64,000 bases of DNA from a virus: positions 6,402 to 70,401 of IMG/VR virus record IMGVR_UViG_3300029319_000005; one strand, written 5' to 3'. Under the pieces are notes generated by a model. The model was given only the letters and a program-made list of their open reading frames with translations, was not told the DNA's origin and did not search any database. The position numbers and the translations under genes are program-made. How positions within the stretch are numbered: the first letter of the stretch is position 1; each line of letters begins with the position of its first letter. Shown one piece after another: positions 24,350 through 32,832 of the stretch.

Positions 24350-26344
24350 CTAAGCCATTCCGTTGGCTTTTAACCCAACATTAGTAAGTGTTTTAGATAT
24401 TTTCACAGTTTCTTCGGCACTAAAGGTAAGATTTAAAGTTGCATTATCTATCACGAATTCACTCTGGGCTGTCCGCTGTGATTGTGTTGCTCCCGGTGTT
24501 GCTCTATCATTACCTTCAAACAATTTATAGCCCGCATAGCCAAGCGCCGCCACTCCAGCAAGGACTGCTAAGACTTTACCAGCAACCAGCAAGCCACCCG
24601 CTCCAGCAACAGCAGCGCCACTAGCAGCGGCTGTTGTGCCAGCCCCAGCAGCAACTCCGCTACCGGCAGCCAAGACTCCAGCGGCCCCGGCTATGCCCTT
24701 GAGCGCAGGAGTTATTGCCAAAGCGGCGGCCCCTACTTTAAAAATCATAGTAGCAAGAAGTCCAACCGCCGCAGTTATTGACCCGATAACGGTTATAACT
24801 ACTAAACCCCACGGCTCCACCCAACTGCCCGATTCCTTCCATTCTAGGAAACTTCTAGCTATGTCCAGGGTGCCTTTTAATATGTCTTCTATAACTTCGC
24901 CGTATTCGGCAACAAATTTTGCAACAGCAAGTTGTAATTTTTCAATTACTGGCGTGGCTTCGTCGACTGCTTTTTTGAGCGCGTTTTGTGACGCCTGTGC
25001 CGCATCTGTTTGCTGTTTATACGCTTCATACTCTGCGGCGGACATACCAAACAATTTGTTTGCTTCCGCCATATCCGTGATACCAACGGCAGTGGCGATT
25101 GCCTTTTGTCTAAACCTGTCCATGTCTTTAAACGCAATTCCTTGCGCTTGAACTGTTTTAATTATTGTTTCTAGTCTTTCTTCCTCACTCATTCTTAATA
25201 ACTCTGTGGAGTTGAGGAACGCTCCTCCCAAAATACTGTTCAATGACGCGGCTGCTTGCGCCGACTGCTGGAAAGTATCAAATTTAGCTGCAACGCTCAG
25301 TAAGGTTTGCATTGATGCACCAGATGCCCTTGCTTGCGCGGACATGGCCTTAAACACCTCCATCATTTCGTCACCATGAGCGGCTAATGTTGGCATTGCG
25401 GAGTTTAGTTGTTCAAAGGACTCCCCTAGATCCATGGTCAAGCCTTTGGATAGCTTAAACATTTCGAGCGCAGTTTTTTTAGTTTGTGCTTCATTCTGTT
25501 TTAAGCCTCTCTGAAAGAAGGAAAGGGCTTTCGTTGTTTGTCCCGCATCTGCTCCAAGTCTGCTCATAAACCCTACCGTGTTTATTAGCTCATCGCTAAA
25601 GCTTTTATTTCTATCAGTAGCCAAATCTAAGTTTTTGGCCAAAGCTATTGCTGCTTCGCCTGCTACTTCCGCAGTAATCCCATAGTCAATATTTTGCAGG
25701 GCGGATTGCCTAGCTATTTCTACATATTTCTCTCCGCTTAGAACGCTCTTATTCACAGAAGCAGACATCTCATCAAAAGCAATTGCAACATCTTTTAAAC
25801 GCTTAAATAAGAACATTGCGGCATCTTGCACAGCGGTTAATATAAACCCTGTGGCTGCCATCAAGATATTGGCCTTGCTAAAAGTGCCCTCAAAGCCTTT
25901 TTTAAAGCCTTCCATCGCTTTTTGACCTTCCTCTGTTTTGCTGTTCATCATACCCAGCTTTATAATAGAGCCAGCAAGCCCCTTTTCAAAATTCTTAGGT
26001 ATTCCGAAAGCTCTTCCGAGGTCTTTTATATTATCCGCAGCAGTTTTGCCGACATCTTGTAGTTCTTTTATTTTATTAGTGACTTCCTGATATTTCTCGC
26101 TGGCCTTATCAAGCTCCGCGCGGATCTTTTTCATGGCCTCTGTATTATCTTTTCTTAACTGTAAAAGTCTTTTTAGAGTCGCTTCTTCTTCTGGACCGAG
26201 TTCTGCCTTTTTCTGGAGTTCTACTATCTCCTTGGTGTACTCAAGCCGCTCCTCTCGTTTCACTTCGAGAAGAGCCTTCCGAGCCTCTGTTTCTTCTTTG
26301 ATCCTACTTATATTTTCAATTTTTATCTCATCTTCTTCTGCCAC
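24350..26344 (-). CDS. Tail tape measure protein
   Basis: A 664-aa protein. The first 110 residues are a charged coiled coil (EARKALLEVKREERLEYTKE). A helical middle with repeated Ala and Phe heptads follows. A strongly hydrophobic region, about 510-610, is rich in Ala and Gly (VVITVIGSITAAVGLLATMIF and AAGSGVAAGAG). This is the usual make-up of tape measure proteins, which set tail length and may help DNA entry. At about 1.5 angstrom per residue it suggests a tail near 100 nm. The start is a GTG with AGGAGG 7 bases upstream. Confidence 0.85.
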   Translation of the reverse strand: MAEEDEIKIENISRIKEETEARKALLEVKREERLEYTKEIVELQKKAELGPEEEATLKRLLQLRKDNTEAMKKIRAELDKASEKYQEVTNKIKELQDVGKTAADNIKDLGRAFGIPKNFEKGLAGSIIKLGMMNSKTEEGQKAMEGFKKGFEGTFSKANILMAATGFILTAVQDAAMFLFKRLKDVAIAFDEMSASVNKSVLSGEKYVEIARQSALQNIDYGITAEVAGEAAIALAKNLDLATDRNKSFSDELINTVGFMSRLGADAGQTTKALSFFQRGLKQNEAQTKKTALEMFKLSKGLTMDLGESFEQLNSAMPTLAAHGDEMMEVFKAMSAQARASGASMQTLLSVAAKFDTFQQSAQAAASLNSILGGAFLNSTELLRMSEEERLETIIKTVQAQGIAFKDMDRFRQKAIATAVGITDMAEANKLFGMSAAEYEAYKQQTDAAQASQNALKKAVDEATPVIEKLQLAVAKFVAEYGEVIEDILKGTLDIARSFLEWKESGSWVEPWGLVVITVIGSITAAVGLLATMIFKVGAAALAITPALKGIAGAAGVLAAGSGVAAGAGTTAAASGAAVAGAGGLLVAGKVLAVLAGVAALGYAGYKLFEGNDRATPGATQSQRTAQSEFVIDNATLNLTFSAEETVKISKTLTNVGLKANGMA

Positions 26345-26355
26345 GAGCTAGCCTC

Positions 26356-26676
26356 CTATTTAAAAGGCCACTTCAGGCCGGTGGCTTTCTGGAATTTAGC
26401 CACCGCTTTATCAAGAAGAGTCTTATTATTTAATGTTCTAGAATCAGTAAGGCCATGCTTTTTGTAGGCCTCCATATATTTCTTTTCGCTGTTTAGAGCG
26501 TTGCTAAAAGCTTTAATTTCCGAAGGGGTGCCCTTTACTTTTAAAGGTATACCAAGATCGTATCCGAATAGTCTTTTTAGACCCATTTCAGCAAAATAGC
26601 CAAAAGTCTCCAAGAAGCCTTCATTTAGCTCCGAAGTTCTTTTTGCTGCGCCTAGATCGAATACCTTTTCTTCCAT
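26356..26676 (-). CDS. Small protein upstream of the tape measure gene
   Basis: A 106-aa protein with no recognised family. The N-terminus is acidic (MEEKVFDLGAAKRTSELNEG), followed by amphipathic helices and KKYMEAYKKHGL, KFQKATGLKWPFK at the end. It has its own ACTATTTA motif 18 bases before the ATG. The position between the gp26 cluster and the tape measure suggests a baseplate hub or assembly role, as inference. Confidence 0.6.
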   Translation of the reverse strand: MEEKVFDLGAAKRTSELNEGFLETFGYFAEMGLKRLFGYDLGIPLKVKGTPSEIKAFSNALNSEKKYMEAYKKHGLTDSRTLNNKTLLDKAVAKFQKATGLKWPFK

Positions 26677-26694
26677 TACAAAGCTCCTTCTAAG

Positions 26695-26702
26695 TAAATA
26701 GT
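26695..26702 (-). promoter_or_regulatory. ACTATTTA motif, candidate late promoter
   Basis: AAACTATTTACTT lies 18 bases before the ATG at 26676, with the SD GGAGC between. It would drive the gene at 26356 and the tape measure gene. Confidence 0.5.
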
Positions 26703-26712
26703 TTATAACAGA

Positions 26713-26940
26713 TTATTTACCCTTTGTAGCTTTTTCCATCGCTTTGTTCTCTTTATCTATCTGCTGCGATAGCCTGTGCAAAAACCAAGCGCGGATCTTG
26801 ATGGGGAGGTTATATGCCTCCATAAAAGACCAATTGCCATGGTATTTTAAGAAAAATATCTGCTCATATACGTTTTCTATATATATGTTATCGAGGCCAA
26901 AAGAAGTCCGCTGTGAGCGGCACCTCCATAATTTGCTCAT
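26713..26940 (-). CDS. Tail assembly chaperone-like ORF overlapping gp26 in +1 frame
   Basis: A 75-aa frame whose last 55 residues (VYEQIFFLKYHGNWSF, EAYNLPIKIRAWFLHRL) look like a conserved small baseplate or tape-measure chaperone of T4-like phages. The first 18 codons overlap the end of the gp26-like gene in another frame. The ATG at 26938-26940 has no clear SD. The conserved part begins just after the overlap, so the protein could be made from the ATG or as a +1 frameshift extension of gp26 at the TTTT at 26899-26902. Function is inferred from position before the tape measure. Confidence 0.6.
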   Translation of the reverse strand: MSKLWRCRSQRTSFGLDNIYIENVYEQIFFLKYHGNWSFMEAYNLPIKIRAWFLHRLSQQIDKENKAMEKATKGK

Positions 26941-27730
26941 GGCCACAATCAGAGCAAGTAAATTCCTGTTGCATGTCAATATCAGGAACAATTTTCGTGT
27001 AAGCACCTCTTAAGTGTCTAGAATCAAAAGCAGGCATACTATCAACGAATTTATTAATAGTTGCAGAATCTGCGTCGCCGTTGATCGCTACTATCATTCG
27101 CTTTAGCTGCGTAGTTAAAGCATTATCTGCTAGCTTATTCTTCTTTCTTCTTTCCGCCTGTTGAGCGATAAATCTTTCATCTGCGCCAGTCATAGGGCGA
27201 ACCTCAACGGTGGCTCCCGTCTTTGGCAATTGTATACTAAAAGTATTCGCGCCCGTAAAGCTGATCCCTAGATCGTCGTCTGAAAAGATCTCTTTTACTT
27301 CAACTTCGTCAAGATCAAAAGAATACTCGACAGTAGAGCCACAAGAAGGACAAGGTACTTTCGTCTCATACTCATTGCCATAGCCGCTCGCCCTAGCAGC
27401 AATTACTAAAGCGTTCTTGTCTCCTACCAAGAGAGTATCAAGTGTGATTCTTTTATCGATCAAAAGACTCTGTAGAAGCCTATCGATAACAATACCTTTT
27501 TTGATTAACGCCTGGGAGGTTAGGATATCTTCTTCCTTCGCCGTCATGAAGCGCATCTCCACCGTCTCAACATTATGCAGCGGGTGACCCTCTGGGTAAA
27601 ATTTACCTTTAGATGGGATCTCCACTAACTCGGTAGGAACAGCAAAAGAGAGGGGATCTCCTTGCTGAATCTGAGGCTGTGGGACGTCCTCTGGGACTCC
27701 CATGCGGGCCTCGTTCCTGCTTGAACTCAT
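26888..27730 (-). CDS. gp26: Baseplate hub subunit, gp26-like
   Basis: A 280-aa member of the T4 baseplate protein family (as in PF12322). VEIPSKGKFYPEGHPL, VEMRFMTAKEEDILTS and LLVGDKNALVIAAR are family-typical. Two zinc-type pairs are visible, CPSC at 127-130 and CSDC at 259-262. Acidic and beta-rich segments lie between. It would form part of the central hub below the tape measure. The ATG has GAGGT upstream. Its 3' end overlaps a second frame that may extend it. Confidence 0.8.
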   Translation of the reverse strand: MSSSRNEARMGVPEDVPQPQIQQGDPLSFAVPTELVEIPSKGKFYPEGHPLHNVETVEMRFMTAKEEDILTSQALIKKGIVIDRLLQSLLIDKRITLDTLLVGDKNALVIAARASGYGNEYETKVPCPSCGSTVEYSFDLDEVEVKEIFSDDDLGISFTGANTFSIQLPKTGATVEVRPMTGADERFIAQQAERRKKNKLADNALTTQLKRMIVAINGDADSATINKFVDSMPAFDSRHLRGAYTKIVPDIDMQQEFTCSDCGHEQIMEVPLTADFFWPR

Positions 27731-27756
27731 ATTTACCTCACTATGTTATTAGTTCT

Positions 27757-28296
27757 TTAAATACCGCTTGAAGGGGTACTTGTTGTCTCGTATGTAGCGA
27801 AATCATATCTTAATCCGAGAACGATGTCAACAAGACTGTCGTCTTCGTAGCTCAAATCACCCCAATTAACTCTAGAAACAAATGCGTTGTTTAGTGTCCA
27901 TGTATCTAGAATATCATCTAAGCCACCCGGTCCAAGATGAGAAATAGTCACATTGTTCATGGCAGCGGTAGAGTTCTTCTTAGAAACTGTTCCCGACTCT
28001 GCTTCCGCTTGGCTTGTTGGCGGAATATATCCAGAGGAAATAAGAACTTGGTACATGGTCGCAGTTGAATCAGGTCTTAGCGGATCAACAAGCGTAACTT
28101 CAATCTCATTCCAGGTAACTGTTCCGGGGTAGTAGAACTTATGATTAAGATAAGTATGCTCCGTTACATTGATGTCGAAGCTGGGCTTTGCGCCTGACTT
28201 TACAATCCAATGCTCGATTCCCCCTAGTGATAAAATAAATCTTGATTTTCTCTTTGGCTCAATACTTTGATCAGACCAGAATGAAGTTGACCCCAT
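27757..28296 (-). CDS. gp19: Tail tube protein, gp19-like
   Basis: A 179-aa protein. SRFILSLGGIEHWIVKSGAK is followed by HKFYYPGTVTWNEIEVTLVDP, the signature of T4 gp19 tube monomers. LDDILDTWTLNNAFVSRVNWGDLSYEDD and IVLGLRYDFA complete the beta-sandwich. It stacks as hexameric rings inside the sheath. It directly follows the sheath gene and has its own candidate late promoter, in keeping with its high copy number. Confidence 0.88.
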   Translation of the reverse strand: MGSTSFWSDQSIEPKRKSRFILSLGGIEHWIVKSGAKPSFDINVTEHTYLNHKFYYPGTVTWNEIEVTLVDPLRPDSTATMYQVLISSGYIPPTSQAEAESGTVSKKNSTAAMNNVTISHLGPGGLDDILDTWTLNNAFVSRVNWGDLSYEDDSLVDIVLGLRYDFATYETTSTPSSGI

Positions 28297-28319
28297 GTTT
28301 TTAGTTCTCCTCTATAATT

Positions 28320-28326
28320 TAAATAG
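28320..28326 (-). promoter_or_regulatory. CTATTTA motif before tube gene
   Basis: ATCTATTTAAATTATAGAGGAG lies 23 bases before the gp19 start; this copy has T for the first A of the octamer. It precedes a strong SD (GAGGAG). Confidence 0.45.
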
Positions 28327-28341
28327 ATATTTGTTTTATTT

Positions 28342-31300
28342 TTAGTCCTCGAAAGACGCTCCACTATTAGTAATTGTGAAGTCAATAGCGATGTATTCTA
28401 CAGCCTTTGTTGGCTTTAAGAAGATCTTCGCATAAATAATGTTTCTATCAACTAGGTCTGGTGTAGTCGTCGTATTATCGAGGACAACCTTGAAATCATC
28501 TAGACCAAATCTAGCCTTAATGCTCGCTAGGAACGGATTAACCTTTCCTGTGAACCTATTCCACGTTGTGACTGTATTCTGGTCGAACAGGACCTGATTA
28601 GCCATCTGGGAAATACTCTTCTTAACAAAGATCATCAATCTTCTAACATTCACTCTATCAAGAGCCGAAGGTGTTACTTGAAGAGTCTTCTGTCCGAAGA
28701 TAACGATACCTTCATTTGGGAAAGAAGCGATAGGATTAATGTTTGCATCATAAAGTTTATCGCGGTCTTCAGCAGCGAGTCTTTCAGACACGCCCACTAC
28801 CGGAATTCCTGCGTCTCCCTTGGAGAGGCCGCCTCTGTTGAAGCCAGCAGGAGCAAACCAAAGGTCTTGCTTTCTTTCGCTGTTAGACATAGCACCCAGC
28901 GCAGCAATAGACGGAGGCACCCAAACTGTAGCGTTATTCAGAGTGTCTCTAATCTGCACCCAGGGGTAATACGCGCATCCGTAGCTAGAATTAATGCCCC
29001 GATTATTTAGACTATCAATTGTTGCCTTGACGCTACCCAGTCTTCCTGACTGTGCTGTCGTGTTTTCTGAGCTAGGCACGTAGCCTCCTGCTAGATCTAC
29101 AACTGCTAGCGCGTCACCACGATCCTCGCAAATATTGATTAGATGATCAGTCAAGCCGCTAGTCGTAATACCAGGAGCAACGGCGAGGTTGTAGTCAACA
29201 ACTTCCGGATCTTTTGCAGAATCAATAGCTCTCTTAACAGAGTTATAAGCATAATTCGTTAATTCTGTTCCATCAGCAGTAAATGTATTTCTAAACGGAT
29301 CTGATTCATCAATTCTAAGCCCATCAAAGCCGCCATAAAAAACAGTCGTAAACTTATTAAATCCTGCGCTTAAGATATCTTGCCATGAACCAGAACCTGC
29401 GGTTATTGAACGCCCCGCCGCACGACTACCTGAATCATAGTTTACTGTCAGGCCAGAAGAAGAGCTTAGATCGTCTAGCGAGAAAACCCAAGACCATTCA
29501 AGTTCATTAGCGACAGTGTCGCTATCTTTATGGCTATCAGGGAGCGCCCTAAGAATATCTCTTGTTGATTTTTCAAAATCAAGATAGAAAATTCCGCCTT
29601 CTTTTCTAAGCACATCTGCACCGAAGTATGCTTGTCTTGGGCTTTGTATGTTCCCATCTAAGGATCCAGACCTTAGAGGAATAGCCGGGAAATCAAAAGG
29701 AGCGTGTGCTCCTGCTCGTGCAGCGTTAACAGACGCTGATGGCGCAACACTAATCCAAGTTCTTTGACCATCAGCAATTGGATCATACTGGCCTCCTGGA
29801 ATGAACGAAGTCACTCCGCCTACAAACGAAGAGACGTAAGTATTAACGTAACTTGTTGACCCCGAAGTTGCAGAACCGCTAACAACATGCGGACCAAGAG
29901 TTCCAGAAATAAATCTCCACGATGCGAACTTCGGGTGTCCATAAACTCCGAATGGTAAATATGAAGCGTCCGTTGTTCCATCATCAACGTCGAGATTCAT
30001 CTCAACTCTAATAAATTGTGAGTTGTTATCATAAGACCCGTACTCTATGTAGCGCTTTGTGTCTTCGTCCCATTCAATATACTTGTCACCAATCTTTTTA
30101 GCCACATAGTTTTCAGAGTTAGGATTGAGATTACAATTATCATATAATTCAACAGTTTTCAAAGCACCATCATTGTCTTCTATTTTTCTAATTCTTACAC
30201 TAAAGTGCCCATAAGGATCTGAATTATTGGTTGGAGCCGTTACATTTTCAATTGAAACTTTGAGATTGTTTTGGCTCCATTCTCCCCATCCAAGAGAATG
30301 AACTCTAAATAACTTCTGCATGCTCTCGGGACTATAAACAGGAGATAGAACATTATCGCTGATGTCGCCGGACCCCGAGGTTGTTCTTATATCCTGTGAA
30401 ATGAACCAGCCAGTTTTGGCCCTTCTCATTCCATAGTTATGCTCTTGCCATTGGTTAGTAGCTGTGCCAAACTGAGCCATAGGGAGAATAACTCCCCATT
30501 GTGCAGAGCCAGTGCACTTATTGTAAACTTCTCTTTCGAAAGTCTCTCCGAGCCAAAAATGTTTTGTGTTTGTTGTCACAGCGGTGTTTGTTAATACCGG
30601 ATTTGTATTCAATACTTTTCTAATGTACTTGCTTGAATTTCTATCAAAATTAAATGTAACGGTTTCAGTAGCCGCAGCCCCCGCATCCGCAGATCCATCC
30701 ATCATAACAAGCTTAAAGGTCTTATCGTTTGTAGACTTGACCCAGATTGAGGAACCCGTCACGTCAGGTATACCACCAGCCGGAGCTACATCGTATCCAG
30801 CGGTCGACCCGCTTAGCTGCGGACATCCAGTATTGGTATAAAAAATCGCTCCTAGTGTTCCAGTAGCGCTCGCGGCGAACATCCATGGTGAACTCCCAAT
30901 TGCACTGCCGCCCGCGTCGGATCCACTGTCAATAAGCCAAAGGCCATAAGCGCCGCCGCCTGCAATAACATCCGATGCTCCAGCAGCCTTGATTTCATTT
31001 GTCGTATTCCAGCCTGCGCCTGCGGCTCCGGTTCCAGTGCCTTTGGAGTTCTCATCGCCTAGAAGTCTCACTATTGTCACGGGGGAATTATTTGTCAACC
31101 AAGCTTGTGCCGCATATGCAGCGTATGTCGGAGCACCGTAATTGCCATCTCTCCAGCTATCTGTGTTTGTTTTGCCAGAGATTGGATTGCCGAATACAGT
31201 TACAAACTCTGCAAAAGAATTTACTTGATACGGTACCATCGCAGGGCCTCTTTCGGTCCTACCAATGATAAGAGGGCCTCTTCCTGTTGGCTCATTTGGC

Positions 31301-31368
31301 CTTTGGGAGTTGTCAATTTCATTAATGAAAACTCCAGGTGAAACAAATTTAAACTTCTTAACCGACAT
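28342..31368 (-). CDS. gp18: Tail sheath protein, gp18-like, enlarged
   Basis: A 1008-aa contractile sheath subunit. The N-terminus has FVSPGVFINEIDNSQRP and TGRGPLIIGRTERGPAM, and the C-terminus has FTGKVNPFLASIKARFGLDDF, NIIYAKIFLKPTKAVEYIAI, both typical of phage sheaths (as in PF04984). T4 gp18 has 659 residues, so about 350 extra residues lie in the middle, probably as surface domains on the sheath. The middle region is rich in Gly, Ser and Asn. SD GGGAGAAC precedes the ATG. Confidence 0.9.
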   Translation of the reverse strand: MSVKKFKFVSPGVFINEIDNSQRPNEPTGRGPLIIGRTERGPAMVPYQVNSFAEFVTVFGNPISGKTNTDSWRDGNYGAPTYAAYAAQAWLTNNSPVTIVRLLGDENSKGTGTGAAGAGWNTTNEIKAAGASDVIAGGGAYGLWLIDSGSDAGGSAIGSSPWMFAASATGTLGAIFYTNTGCPQLSGSTAGYDVAPAGGIPDVTGSSIWVKSTNDKTFKLVMMDGSADAGAAATETVTFNFDRNSSKYIRKVLNTNPVLTNTAVTTNTKHFWLGETFEREVYNKCTGSAQWGVILPMAQFGTATNQWQEHNYGMRRAKTGWFISQDIRTTSGSGDISDNVLSPVYSPESMQKLFRVHSLGWGEWSQNNLKVSIENVTAPTNNSDPYGHFSVRIRKIEDNDGALKTVELYDNCNLNPNSENYVAKKIGDKYIEWDEDTKRYIEYGSYDNNSQFIRVEMNLDVDDGTTDASYLPFGVYGHPKFASWRFISGTLGPHVVSGSATSGSTSYVNTYVSSFVGGVTSFIPGGQYDPIADGQRTWISVAPSASVNAARAGAHAPFDFPAIPLRSGSLDGNIQSPRQAYFGADVLRKEGGIFYLDFEKSTRDILRALPDSHKDSDTVANELEWSWVFSLDDLSSSSGLTVNYDSGSRAAGRSITAGSGSWQDILSAGFNKFTTVFYGGFDGLRIDESDPFRNTFTADGTELTNYAYNSVKRAIDSAKDPEVVDYNLAVAPGITTSGLTDHLINICEDRGDALAVVDLAGGYVPSSENTTAQSGRLGSVKATIDSLNNRGINSSYGCAYYPWVQIRDTLNNATVWVPPSIAALGAMSNSERKQDLWFAPAGFNRGGLSKGDAGIPVVGVSERLAAEDRDKLYDANINPIASFPNEGIVIFGQKTLQVTPSALDRVNVRRLMIFVKKSISQMANQVLFDQNTVTTWNRFTGKVNPFLASIKARFGLDDFKVVLDNTTTTPDLVDRNIIYAKIFLKPTKAVEYIAIDFTITNSGASFED

Positions 31369-31407
31369 GTTAATGTTCTCCCATGAAATAAAATGGTTAT
31401 TCTCTAT

Positions 31408-31415
31408 TAAATAGT
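31408..31415 (-). promoter_or_regulatory. ACTATTTA motif, candidate late promoter for sheath
   Basis: TTTACTATTTAATAGAG lies 39 bases before the sheath ATG at 31368, in the 78-base gap after the gp15-like gene. Confidence 0.5.
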
Positions 31416-31446
31416 AAATGGAGCAGCGAAAAGAATAAAATTGGAG

Positions 31447-32349
31447 CTATTTCGTTTTTAAGGATTGCTCCCTATAGAACGCCTTGCTCCTCGTTTCTGG
31501 AATGTCGCCCATAATAACATGCTCTTTTGGCAAACGGACTTCAACGGCGTTTTGCGTTTTAACAAGTTTAGGAGGAGCTTGGTTTTTATCATCTCCCACG
31601 AGATAACCCCTTACTTTCAGATTTATAGTTGTTAAAAATGTCTTTTCTTGATCAGAAACATCAAGAGCGTTTGTTTCAAAGCTATGAGTAGGGTCTATAA
31701 AGCCCTCAAACCTATGCCCGTTTGATCCTAAGCTAAAGTAATTCAAGCCTCTGCCTACATTTAGAAACGGTGTTGTTATTTCGTTCATCTGCTGCTGGTA
31801 TTCAGTTCTAACGTAAATTGAGTATTCGACATCAACATAGACCGGCAATGGCATCGTTATTGTTTCATAAACTACTTTGGTATTTTTTCTTTTAAAAGTA
31901 CTTTGATTGTGCAATCTTTTAGCATCTGCGTTGGCAAAATTTGAAGTCTTGTCTTGCTTAATTCTTCTTGCTATCGTTATAGTCCCGCCTTCTTTATTCT
32001 GGGGTAACGCATTCGCGTATATACCTCCACGGTTTGCAGGATCTTTAGTTATGTTGCCTCTAACTATTGATATTACAGGCAAAATTATATTTCCATTCAA
32101 GTCGTGTAGGTCCGGAGACTCTTTAATGTGGAACGCTCTTTCCGCCGAAGTCCAAATGACCGGAACTTTTTTAAAACCCTGGTTTGTTGTCGCGAAGATG
32201 TCTAACTCGTTAACAAAATCGTATAGAGACTCATCTATGGTCTCCAAAGTTGAAGGCTCTAAAATCTTTTCTTGTACCTTCGACGTATCCTCTAGACCTG
32301 TGAAACTGTAATCAAGCTTGCTTTTATGTTCATTTTTCGGATCAGACAT
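31447..32349 (-). CDS. gp15: Tail completion / sheath stabiliser protein, gp15-like
   Basis: A 300-aa protein. Residues around 55-110 (KVPVIWTSAERAFHIKESP, NGNIILPVISIVRGNI) and the later MPLPVYVDVEYSIYVRTEY resemble T4 gp15 in layout, which caps the sheath and tube at the neck. The true start is the ATG at 32347-32349 with GAGAGGGG just upstream. The longer frame to 32415 would extend into the upstream neck gene. Gene order (neck, gp15, gp18, gp19) is as in T4-like phages. Confidence 0.65.
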   Translation of the reverse strand: MSDPKNEHKSKLDYSFTGLEDTSKVQEKILEPSTLETIDESLYDFVNELDIFATTNQGFKKVPVIWTSAERAFHIKESPDLHDLNGNIILPVISIVRGNITKDPANRGGIYANALPQNKEGGTITIARRIKQDKTSNFANADAKRLHNQSTFKRKNTKVVYETITMPLPVYVDVEYSIYVRTEYQQQMNEITTPFLNVGRGLNYFSLGSNGHRFEGFIDPTHSFETNALDVSDQEKTFLTTINLKVRGYLVGDDKNQAPPKLVKTQNAVEVRLPKEHVIMGDIPETRSKAFYREQSLKTK

Positions 32350-32821
32350 TAAACAACCCCTCTCTAGCTCTCGTGCAGCTAGCAATAATCTCAAATCTAT
32401 GATCAATTTGACCAAACAACTGTCTTTGCCAAGTTATCATTGTGATCTCATAGTATTGTTCACCATATAACACAAAGTCTCCCTCTCTTACATACAAATC
32501 TTGGTCTTCTAAAAGTCTTCTTTTGTGGAATGAAACAGTTATTGTAGAGGTTTTATCTATTCCGAAAACATCTGAATTGCTTTGATTCCCCCCATATTCT
32601 ACTAGCGCATAGACTCTTACTGGAGGTAAGAAAGATTTTTTTATTGCCTCTCCATAAACAGGATGAAAATCTGTTTTTTCTAAACTAATTGGATAATAAA
32701 CTATCTGTTGTCCTATGACTCTTTCAATTAACTCATCATTGACCTGTTTTACAAGATCTCGCTCTTTTTTCCCAGCGAATAACGGAGGCGGCGGGCTGTC
32801 TGGCTGTTTCCACTTAGACAT
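32342..32821 (-). CDS. Neck protein, gp14-like candidate
   Basis: A 159-aa protein. It begins MSKWKQPDSPPPPLFAGKKE and then has beta-rich segments (VYYPISLEKTDFHPVYGEA, TITVSFHKRRLL, VLYGEQYYEITMITW). It lies between the gp13-like and gp15-like genes, the place of the neck gp14 gene in T4-like order. It overlaps the gp15-like start by 8 bases. Similarity to gp14 itself is weak, so the identity rests mostly on order. Confidence 0.6.
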   Translation of the reverse strand: MSKWKQPDSPPPPLFAGKKERDLVKQVNDELIERVIGQQIVYYPISLEKTDFHPVYGEAIKKSFLPPVRVYALVEYGGNQSNSDVFGIDKTSTITVSFHKRRLLEDQDLYVREGDFVLYGEQYYEITMITWQRQLFGQIDHRFEIIASCTRAREGLFNV

Positions 32822-32832
32822 CTAACTACCCC

